From: Nonomuraea coxensis DSM 45129
GTDB taxonomy: Bacteria; Actinomycetota; Actinomycetes; Streptosporangiales; Streptosporangiaceae
Assembly: GCF_019397265.1 (NCBI RefSeq)
Contig: NZ_CP068985.1
Span: 2,088,501-2,152,500, forward strand
Length of the DNA: 64,000 nucleotides
Direction of reading: 5' to 3'
Part shown: positions 57,644-64,000 of the stretch, piece after piece
Layout of the letters: each line of letters begins with the position of its first letter
Numbering within the stretch: the first letter of the stretch is position 1
Program-made: the position numbers and the translations under genes
The notes under the pieces: model-generated
Told to the model about the DNA's origin: nothing
What the model saw: only the letters and a program-made list of their open reading frames with translations
Database searches by the model: none

Positions 57644-57657
57644 CGAACAGCCGTTCG
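57644..57657. promoter_or_regulatory. SOS box (LexA site) upstream of recA
   Basis: CGAACAGCCGTTCG has the perfect outer arms CGAAC/GTTCG of the actinobacterial LexA site (consensus CGAACNNNNGTTCG). It lies 127-114 bp before the recA start codon, as expected for SOS control of recA. Confidence 0.85.
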
Positions 57658-57770
57658 GCTACCATGGAGAACGCCGGGCCACGTCTTCCCCGGCAGTCGC
57701 AGAAAATGTCGGTGGCAGGCCGTAGCTTTCACTCGACTGATCGGACCACGACCCTCCAGGGGGAGTTCCC

Positions 57771-58862
57771 ATGGCAATCAACGACCGCGAGAAGGCCCTC
57801 GAGACCGCACTCGCTCAGATCGAGCGGCAGTTCGGCAAGGGCTCTGTGATGCGCCTGGGCGACGACGCCCGAGCTCCCATCGAGGTGATCCCCACCGGGT
57901 CGATCTCCCTCGACGTGGCGCTCGGCATCGGCGGCCTCCCGCGCGGCCGCATCGTCGAGATCTACGGTCCGGAGTCGTCAGGCAAGACCACGGTCGCCCT
58001 GCACGCGGTGGCCAACGCCCAGCGGGCCGGCGGCATCGCGGCGTTCATCGACGCCGAGCACGCCCTCGACCCCGAATACGCCAAGAAGCTGGGGGTCGAC
58101 ACCGACGCCCTGCTGGTCTCCCAGCCCGACACCGGTGAGCAGGCGCTGGAGATCGCCGACATGCTGATCCGCTCCGGCGCCGTCGACATCATCGTCATCG
58201 ACTCGGTGGCCGCCCTGGTGCCCAAGGCCGAGATCGAGGGCGAGATGGGCGACAGCCACGTCGGCCTCCAGGCCCGCCTCATGTCGCAGGCCCTGCGCAA
58301 GGTCGCCGGCGCACTCAACAGCACCGGCACCACCGCCATCTTCATCAACCAGCTGCGCGAGAAGATCGGCGTCATGTTCGGCAGCCCCGAGACCACGACC
58401 GGTGGCAAGGCGCTCAAGTTCTACGCCTCGGTGCGCATGGACATCCGCCGCATCGAGACGCTCAAGGACGGCACGGAGGCGGTCGGCAACCGCACCCGGG
58501 TCAAGGTCGTCAAGAACAAGATGGCCCCGCCCTTCCGGGTCGCCGACTTCGACATCCTCTACGGGGTGGGCATCTCCCGCGAGGGCGGCCTGATCGACAT
58601 GGGCGTGGAGCACGGCTTCGTGCGCAAGTCGGGAGCCTGGTACACCTACGAGGGCGACCAGCTCGGCCAGGGCAAGGAAAACGCCCGCAACTTCCTGCGC
58701 AACCACCCCGACATGGCCAACGAGATCGAGAAGAAGATCAAGGACAAGCTGGGCGTGGGCCCGCGCCTCGACGCCCCGGCCGAGCCCGCCGCCGCGCCGG
58801 CACCGGCTCCCGCCACCTCGGGCCGCGGCTCCAAGTCCACTCCGAAGCCGGGTGACGTCTGA
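57771..58862 (+). CDS. recA: Recombinase A
   Basis: RecA forms the filament for homologous recombination and triggers LexA self-cleavage. The 363-residue protein begins [27 protein letters not shown] and has Walker [18 protein letters not shown]-type [19 protein letters not shown], Walker [25 protein letters not shown], and the L2 loop [27 protein letters not shown]. The C-terminal ~30 residues are Ala/Pro-rich with basic ends. GGGGGAG lies 6 bp before the ATG. A LexA box lies upstream. Nothing is unusual in the protein. Confidence 0.98.
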   Translation: MAINDREKALETALAQIERQFGKGSVMRLGDDARAPIEVIPTGSISLDVALGIGGLPRGRIVEIYGPESSGKTTVALHAVANAQRAGGIAAFIDAEHALDPEYAKKLGVDTDALLVSQPDTGEQALEIADMLIRSGAVDIIVIDSVAALVPKAEIEGEMGDSHVGLQARLMSQALRKVAGALNSTGTTAIFINQLREKIGVMFGSPETTTGGKALKFYASVRMDIRRIETLKDGTEAVGNRTRVKVVKNKMAPPFRVADFDILYGVGISREGGLIDMGVEHGFVRKSGAWYTYEGDQLGQGKENARNFLRNHPDMANEIEKKIKDKLGVGPRLDAPAEPAAAPAPAPATSGRGSKSTPKPGDV

Positions 58863-58953
58863 CCGTCGCCCATGAGTGACACGCCTTGGCCACAGGTGCC
58901 CCGGCCGCGGGGCGCCTGGCCCGACCACCCCTGCACCACCGGCGGCCAGACTC

Positions 58954-61509
58954 GTGACTGACTCACCGACCCCTCCGCGTTCCCGTTCCCGGGCCAGCTC
59001 CAGTTCTCGTGACCTGGCCCGTTCCGCCGCCGACGGCTGGCCCTCCGTGGAGGAGTGGCGCGCCCAACGCCTCGCCCAACGCGCCTCCGACTCCCCTCAC
59101 CACCCCGGCGAGGAGGAGCCCCGCCCGGAGGACTCGGAGAACGCCGCCTACGGCCCCGACGACCAGCACGCCCCCCTCCAAGAGACCTCCGCAGCCAGCG
59201 CCAAACCCACGAAGCCCCGCAACCGCAACAAACGCCGACCACGCGACGACCAGGACCGAGGAGCCCCGCCCACCCCCAACACCGACGACCCCACGTCCAC
59301 CACTCCTCCCGAGGCCTGGTCACCGGTCACCTCTGCCGAAACGTCGTCACCAGCGACTTTTACCGAGACGTCGTCACTAGCGACCTCGACCGAGACGTCG
59401 TCATCAGCGACCTCTACCGGGGCCTGGTCCTCAGCCCTCGCTGACGAGCCCCACCCATCCGGCTCCTACAGAGACCGTGCGGCGGCTGCCGCCACGTCCT
59501 TCTTCGGCGATGCCTCAAGCCACAACCCCGGTGAGGCCACAAACACCCACCCCTTCTTCACCAACACGCCGGTAGCTGCACCTTCCACCGGGTTCTTCGA
59601 CCGAGACGCAACACCTTCCGCAGACGGTGACAAGGCGCCTTCCGCCGGCTCCTCCGACGAACCGGCGGCATCCTCCGCGCCCCCTCTCGGCGACGACGAT
59701 CACGCAGCACCTTCCACTTCCGCCGGTTCTTCTGCCGGCGGGACGGTCTCCTCAGCAGGTCCCCTTGCCGATGGGGCAGTACCACCTTCCACCGGGTCCC
59801 CTGCTGGTGATGACGCGGTGCTTTCCGTCGCTTCTTCCGATGGAGAAACGGCGCTCTCAGAAAGTCCTGGGGTTGATGCTGCTGCGCCCTCCGGGGGCTC
59901 TCCAGACGAAGATGCCCCCTCGAGTGGTGGCGTTTCTGCTGAGCTTTTGCCCGGGCCCACTGACGTCACGCCTACGCTCTCCGACAGCCCGCGCGAGCCT
60001 GCGGGCGAGGACTCGGTCGGTACGTCTGTCGGTGAGCCTCGCGAGAAACGGTTCAGCCATCCCCCGGAGGAGGAGTTGTCCGACGGCCCGTCCAGCGTGC
60101 TGCTGAGCGATTCTCGCGGTGCAACGGCAGACAGCCTGAAGCTCTTTGTGGCCAGGGGCTCTGCGTCGGCTGGTGATGTGAGGAGCGCATCGGCGGATCG
60201 TCTTCAAAGGGACGTAGCGCCAGGTCTGGCCGAGGAAAGCATCGCGCCGGATCCGACCCAGGAAAATGGGGCGGCGTATCCCCCTGAGAGGGACACTCTG
60301 GATTCCCCGTACGGAGGGCTGTCGGCAGGTGTCGCCGAGCGGGACCAGAGGACGGATCCCGCTGAAGGTGGTGATGTGGCGAGTCGCACTGAGGACGTCA
60401 CGCTGCACTCTGCAGAGGAGCCCGTCGTGGCGAGTTGCGCTGAGGGGGACGTCAATACCGAGGGAAGCGTCACCGAGAGGGACGTCGCGACCGAGAGGGA
60501 CGTCGCGACCGAGAGGGACGTCGCGACCGAGAGGGACGTCGCCACCGAAGGGGACGCCGAGCATGGCGTGACCGCCGACGTTGTGCCAACTCAGGATGCG
60601 ACAACCCAGGATGTGATCTCTGAGGGCCTGTCCAGCGAGGGCCTGTCCAGCGGGGACGTGACGGGGGCGGGCACCGTCGCTGACGGCACCGTTACGGACG
60701 GTGCCATCGCTGACGGTGTCACCGCTGACGGTGTTGCTGCTAAGGGTGGCGGCGCTGCTGAGGGCGTTGTCGGGGAGGTTCTCGGAGAGGCCTCGGGTGG
60801 TCGGCGTGGCGAAAGCCCTTCTGCTGAGGGGTCCAGTGGCCTGGACTGGGGTGGGAGTCTTCTGGGCGGCGGGGGCGAGGATGGGCGGCGGGACGGTGGC
60901 AGGAGAGGGCGGCGCGGTGGGCGCCGTACCGGAGGTAAGGGGCGGCGGAGTTCCGGGCGTTCGTGGTTGCCGGACGGGCCCGATGAGGAGAGCCCGGCCG
61001 CGTCCGCGCCTCCGGCGGATCCGGAGTCGGTGGCTCGGGCTGTCGTCCTTCGGCTGCTGACGATGGCGCCCAAGACGCGGGCTCAGCTCGCCGAGGCGCT
61101 TCGCAAGCGGGACGTGCCGGAGGAGGCGGCCGACGCGGTGCTCGACCGGTTCTCGGAGCTGGGGCTGATCAACGATGAGGCGTTCGCCGAGGCGTGGGTC
61201 GATTCCCGGCATCACGGGCGTGGGCTGGCCAAGCGCGCGCTGGCGGCCGAGTTGCGTCATCGGGGCGTGGACAACGACACGGTCAAGGAGGCTGTGGAGC
61301 GGCTGGATTCCGATCAGGAGGCGGAGACTGCTCGGCGGCTGGTGGATCGCAAGCTGGCGTCGACCCGTTCCCTTGATCCGCAGACTCGTACCCGCCGCCT
61401 TGCGGGGATGCTCGCCCGCAAGGGGTACTCGTCGGGGCTGGCGTACCGGGTGATTCGGGAGGCGCTGGATGAGGAGGGCGTCGATCTGGAGGGCGACGGC
61501 TTTCCGTAG
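58954..61509 (+). CDS. recX: RecX with a giant low-complexity N-terminal extension
   Basis: RecX binds RecA filaments and restrains them. Only the last ~165 residues (from about 687: DPESVARAVVLRLLTMAPKTRAQLAEALRKRDVPEEAADAVLDRF, GLINDEAFAEAWVDSRHHGRGLAKRAL, RRLAGMLARKGYSSGLAYRVI) are the RecX fold. The start (MTDSPTPPRSRSRASSSSRD, then SVEEWRAQRLAQ) resembles the short N-terminal tail of normal actinobacterial RecX. Between lie about 600 residues rich in Ser, Ala, Asp, Glu, Gly and Thr, with tandem TERDVA and TETSS-type repeats. Total length is about 851 residues against about 150-250 normally. The whole frame is open without a stop, which argues that it is translated. The GTG at 58954 lies 91 bp after recA. 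Confidence 0.85.
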   Translation: MTDSPTPPRSRSRASSSSRDLARSAADGWPSVEEWRAQRLAQRASDSPHHPGEEEPRPEDSENAAYGPDDQHAPLQETSAASAKPTKPRNRNKRRPRDDQDRGAPPTPNTDDPTSTTPPEAWSPVTSAETSSPATFTETSSLATSTETSSSATSTGAWSSALADEPHPSGSYRDRAAAAATSFFGDASSHNPGEATNTHPFFTNTPVAAPSTGFFDRDATPSADGDKAPSAGSSDEPAASSAPPLGDDDHAAPSTSAGSSAGGTVSSAGPLADGAVPPSTGSPAGDDAVLSVASSDGETALSESPGVDAAAPSGGSPDEDAPSSGGVSAELLPGPTDVTPTLSDSPREPAGEDSVGTSVGEPREKRFSHPPEEELSDGPSSVLLSDSRGATADSLKLFVARGSASAGDVRSASADRLQRDVAPGLAEESIAPDPTQENGAAYPPERDTLDSPYGGLSAGVAERDQRTDPAEGGDVASRTEDVTLHSAEEPVVASCAEGDVNTEGSVTERDVATERDVATERDVATERDVATEGDAEHGVTADVVPTQDATTQDVISEGLSSEGLSSGDVTGAGTVADGTVTDGAIADGVTADGVAAKGGGAAEGVVGEVLGEASGGRRGESPSAEGSSGLDWGGSLLGGGGEDGRRDGGRRGRRGGRRTGGKGRRSSGRSWLPDGPDEESPAASAPPADPESVARAVVLRLLTMAPKTRAQLAEALRKRDVPEEAADAVLDRFSELGLINDEAFAEAWVDSRHHGRGLAKRALAAELRHRGVDNDTVKEAVERLDSDQEAETARRLVDRKLASTRSLDPQTRTRRLAGMLARKGYSSGLAYRVIREALDEEGVDLEGDGFP
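60472..60543. repeat. 18-bp in-frame tandem repeat inside recX
   Basis: Four units of ACCGAGAGGGACGTCGCG (60472-60489, 60490-60507, 60508-60525, 60526-60543, the last with one change) encode TERDVA each time; a degenerate fifth unit follows. The near-identity at the DNA level points to recent expansion. Confidence 0.92.
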
Positions 61510-61750
61510 GGTCGTTGTTCGCGTGGGCGGGGGCTTTCGCAGGGACGGACTGGCGGGTTGGCGGCAGGACGAGCGCCAGCGCCAGCGCCAGGAGGTCTCG
61601 TTCCCGCTTCCTTGGGTGGTTGTAGTTGTGCGGGATGGCAGTGGCTGGTGGGGGTCTGGGGAGGCTGTTCTGGGTGGGATGGCGAGTGGGGTGGTCGGCT
61701 GATAGCGAAATCATCAGTTTTCCTCAGTCTTTGTCTGCGATGATCAGTGT

Positions 61751-62320
61751 GTGAAGCTCTCCGAATGGGCCAAGCGGAACGGCGTCCATTACCAGACCGC
61801 CTGGAAGTGGGCTCGGGACGGGACGATGCCGGTCCCGGTCGTCAAGACCGCGACCGGCCGATACCTGGTGCTCGAGCAGCCCGCCGACAGGGACGGGCGG
61901 GCCGTGGCGTACTGCCGGGTCTCGAGCGCCGGCCAGAAGGCGGACCTCGAGCGGCAGGCGGGGCGTGTCGTCACCGCCGCGACCGGGATGGGGCTGACCG
62001 TCTCGGACGTGGTCACCGAGGTCGGATCCGGGCTGAACGGCAGGCGGCCGGAACTGGCCCGGCTGCTGCGCGATGCGTCCGTTTCGGTGATCGTGGTCGA
62101 GCACCGCGACCGCCTGGCCCGGTTCGGCATGGAGCATCTGTCGGCCGCACTCGAGGCGAGCGGGCGGCGCATCGTCGTGATCGACGACGCCGAGGTGGAA
62201 GACGATCTGGTGCGGGACATGACCGAAGTCCTCACCTCGTTCTGCGCCCGCCTGTACGGGCGGCGCTCGGCGTCCCGCCGCGCCAAGGCCGCTCTGCGCG
62301 CCGCCCGGCAGGTCGCGTGA
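61751..62320 (+). CDS. tnpA: IS607-family serine recombinase (TnpA)
   Basis: This is the transposase of the element. The 189-residue protein has an N-terminal MerR-like helix-turn-helix (KLSEWAKRNGVHYQTAWKWARDGTMP) and a serine-recombinase catalytic domain with the nucleophile serine in YCRVSSAGQKADLERQ and the arginines in VEHRDRLARFG. Unlike most serine recombinases, the DNA-binding part comes first, the IS607 signature. The GTG at 61751 is the only plausible start; tnpB overlaps its stop (GTGA). Confidence 0.93.
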   Translation: MKLSEWAKRNGVHYQTAWKWARDGTMPVPVVKTATGRYLVLEQPADRDGRAVAYCRVSSAGQKADLERQAGRVVTAATGMGLTVSDVVTEVGSGLNGRRPELARLLRDASVSVIVVEHRDRLARFGMEHLSAALEASGRRIVVIDDAEVEDDLVRDMTEVLTSFCARLYGRRSASRRAKAALRAARQVA

Positions 62321-63537
62321 GCGACCGCCAGGGCTACCGAGTCGAACTGACCCCGACGCTGGAGCAGCGCGCCCGTCTCGGGCAGCACGCGGGCCTGTCG
62401 CGGGTGGTGGAGAACTTCTGCCTCGAGAAGGTGAAGGCCGCGCTCGAGCAGCGAGAGGCGGAGAGGACCTACGACATCGCCGAGGAGGACCTGACTGCGA
62501 TCCCGTGGTCGGCCCCCGCGCTCGAGCGGATGTGGCGCCTGGAGCACCGCGACCGCTACCCGTGGTTCACCGAAGAGGGCCTGTCCTCAAGAGTGCCGAA
62601 AGAGGCATGCCGGGTCCGGGCGGCCGGGTTCAAGAACTTCTTCGACTCCAGGTCCGGGAAAAGGAAGGGCCGCAAGGTCGGCTTCCCGGACTGGCGCAAG
62701 CGCAAGCACGGCTCGAGGTTCCGCTACGACGCCGGCCGCGCCCGGCCCGAGTCCCCTCGAATCATCCGCCTGCCCGGCGTCGGCAAGGTGCGCACGCTCG
62801 AGGACATGTCGTGGCTCACCGGCCGGATCGCTGACGGGCGCGCCCGTGTGATCGGCTCCACCGTGAAGGAGTCTGCCGGCCGCTGGTGGGTGTCGTTCCA
62901 GCTCCAGATCGACCGGGCCGACATCAACGAGCACCGCACGGTCCCGGGTGATGCGCCGGCGTGCGGGATCGACGTCGGGGTGAAGACGTTCGCCACCATC
63001 GTGGACGACGACGGCACCGTCATTGAACTGCACGCCCCCAAGCCACTCAAGGCCGCGCTGCGGAAGCTGCGCAAGGCGGGCAAGGCGGTCTCGAGGAAGA
63101 AGCCCGGCTCGAGCAACCGGGCCAAGGCGATCGAGCGGCTCGCCAGAGTCCACCTTGAGGTGGCCAACCGGCGGGCCGATTTCCTGCACAAGACAACGAC
63201 GATGCTCGCGAGATCCAAGCGGGCCATAGCCATCGAAACCCTGAACGTGACCGGCATGGTCGCCAACCGGCGTCTCGCCCGTGCGATCTCCGATCTCGGG
63301 TTCGGCGAGTTCTTCCGACAGCTTGAGTACAAGACCCGCTGGTACGGCTCGAGCGTGTGGGCGGCCGACCGCTGGTTCCCGTCCTCGAGACTGTGTGGCG
63401 GTTGCGGAACCATCAACCGGGAGTTGACCCTGGCCGACCGGGTGTGGACGTGCGGGTGCGGACTCGTCCACGACCGGGACGTCAACGCCGCCCGCAACCT
63501 GCTCGAGGCGATGAACCTCGAACAGAAAGCGGCCTAG
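62317..63537 (+). CDS. tnpB: TnpB RNA-guided nuclease of the IS607-type element
   Basis: The full-length TnpB has 406 residues. The N-terminal recognition part (RVELTPTLEQRARLGQHAGLSRVVENFCLEKVKAALEQRE) is followed by the RuvC nuclease: aspartate in CGIDVGVKTFATI, glutamate in RAIAIETLNVTGM, and aspartate in HDRDVNAARN, with a zinc ribbon CGGCG...CGCG. All catalytic residues are intact. The GTG overlaps the tnpA stop. This TnpB is clearly different in sequence from the one at 3-770 and belongs to the IS607 group, yet its RNA scaffold is shared with that element. Confidence 0.93.
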   Translation: MSDRQGYRVELTPTLEQRARLGQHAGLSRVVENFCLEKVKAALEQREAERTYDIAEEDLTAIPWSAPALERMWRLEHRDRYPWFTEEGLSSRVPKEACRVRAAGFKNFFDSRSGKRKGRKVGFPDWRKRKHGSRFRYDAGRARPESPRIIRLPGVGKVRTLEDMSWLTGRIADGRARVIGSTVKESAGRWWVSFQLQIDRADINEHRTVPGDAPACGIDVGVKTFATIVDDDGTVIELHAPKPLKAALRKLRKAGKAVSRKKPGSSNRAKAIERLARVHLEVANRRADFLHKTTTMLARSKRAIAIETLNVTGMVANRRLARAISDLGFGEFFRQLEYKTRWYGSSVWAADRWFPSSRLCGGCGTINRELTLADRVWTCGCGLVHDRDVNAARNLLEAMNLEQKAA

Positions 63538-63567
63538 TTCCACGTCGCCGGGCAGTTCCCCGGAGAC

Positions 63568-63635
63568 GCTAAACGCCTGTGGAGGCGACGTAAGACCAGG
63601 CTCCGGCCTGGCAGATGCCAGCGAATCAGGCAAGA
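63568..63635 (+). ncRNA. Predicted omega-RNA scaffold of the IS607-type TnpB
   Basis: It starts 31 bp after the tnpB stop. It has the same 17-nt block GCTAAACGCCTGTGGAG (63568-63584), 5-nt spacer, GTAAGACCA and a hairpin at the same distance, here CCAGGC-TCCG-GCCTGG (63596-63611), then CAGCGAA-CAGG-AAG-like sequence. The stem bases differ from the copy at 686-751 (CCACCG/CGGTGG) but still pair, which is evidence for a functional structure. The guide would begin beyond the right end of the element. Confidence 0.7.
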
Positions 63636-63650
63636 GGATCACTGAGATTC

Positions 63651-64000
63651 TCCGAACGGTGACGTGCGAGGATGCCGAGGAGGCATGGGTGGTGGGGGCG
63701 GTAACGGGTGATTCAGGCATAAATGGGTGATCTTGGGCTCAATGTGGAGATGCAGGCTAGTAAGACACGCTTGACGACTCGTTTGCTTGCTCGTGACCAG
63801 TTCGACGCATAACCTCGACGGCAGTGAGGAGTTACTCCGCGCAGCGCGGATTGCCATACCGGTGAGCGACGGACGAACGAGCGTGGTTGATGGAGGCGGG
63901 CGAGGTGTCGGCTGTGCGGGTCGACGCCCGGTCAGCCTTGGCTTGATATCGATCCCGGCGCCGTACGGGCTTCGCGTGGCGTGCTGGTGACCCCTCCCAT
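63651..64000. other. Right-hand edge of the window, no gene supported
   Basis: Only short open frames are seen on either strand and none has protein-like features. The sequence around 63680-63800 is less GC-rich (GTGATTCAGGCATAAATGGG and onwards) than the backbone. Confidence 0.4.

Larger units (their letters stand above)
61740..63650 (+). mobile_element. IS607-type element (serine recombinase + TnpB)
   Basis: Two coupled genes, tnpA (61751-62320) and tnpB (62317-63537), followed by a conserved RNA scaffold (63568-63635), form the standard IS607 layout. The left edge probably lies just before 61751 (TGATCAGTGTGTG) and the right edge near GGATCACTGA at 63637-63646; IS607 elements have no clear inverted repeats, so both are approximate. 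Both genes look intact. Confidence 0.8.

Noticed and set aside
60472..60543. CRISPR-like repeat array
   Set aside because: The 18-bp units are directly adjacent without spacers and encode a peptide repeat in frame; they belong to recX.
59857..61260. Minus-strand open frame of ~467 codons opposite recX
   Set aside because: Considered because recX is so unusual. The plus-strand frame ends in a true RecX domain, while the minus frame shows only repeats of the complementary codons and no domain.

Overview
The window is high-GC actinobacterial chromosome, most likely from a Streptosporangiaceae-type organism such as Nonomuraea or Streptosporangium. That placement is inferred from gene families, leaderless promoters and the backbone order; nothing here proves the genus. 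The backbone is a conserved actinobacterial block: dapA and rnj (7.5-10.1 kb), then ftsK, a RodZ-like gene, rimO, pgsA, cinA, clgR and nei (31.8-39.1 kb), then lhr, a DUF3046 gene, recA and recX (51.4-61.5 kb). Accessory segments separate these three pieces. I see no tRNA, rRNA, CRISPR array or prophage.

Region by region. 0-7.5 kb is a patchwork. It holds the right part of an IS200/IS605-type element (TnpB plus a probable guide-RNA scaffold), two adjacent GntR proteins made only of two DNA-binding domains each, a leaderless small gene, radC, a frameshifted transposase and a GntR/UTRA regulator. 10.8-15.2 kb is an ABC exporter with one decayed permease, divergent from a sensor kinase/response regulator pair; the kinase carries a low-complexity insert of about 175 residues. 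15.4-19.1 kb holds a 48-codon peptide gene, a coiled-coil protein, an IS630-type element with a passenger gene, and a TspO-like gene.

19.6-31.7 kb is a catabolic island for sugar acids: uronate dehydrogenase, glucarate-type dehydratase, keto-deoxyglucarate dehydratase and ketoglutarate-semialdehyde dehydrogenase. Together they would take a hexuronate or aldarate to 2-oxoglutarate. They come with an ABC sugar importer lacking its own ATPase, an IclR regulator, a LacI regulator and an aldose epimerase. A 14-bp near-palindrome recurs at four places in the island and probably marks one regulon.

39.9-47.1 kb is a second sugar island: two paralogous ROK regulators flank a GH3 beta-N-acetylhexosaminidase-like enzyme and another ABC importer, and both ROK genes share an upstream sequence (17 of 21 positions). 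47.1-51.4 kb has a VanX-like dipeptidase, a GCS2-type carboxylate-amine ligase and a gamma-glutamyltransferase. The window ends with an apparently complete IS607-type element (TnpA, TnpB, RNA scaffold).

The points most worth following are: (1) a RecX of about 851 residues whose first ~685 are low complexity; (2) the same kind of insertion in the sensor kinase, and smaller ones in Lhr and gamma-glutamyltransferase; (3) two TnpB elements at opposite ends of the window, from different transposon families, sharing one RNA scaffold with compensatory base changes; and (4) the shared operator motifs of the two sugar islands.
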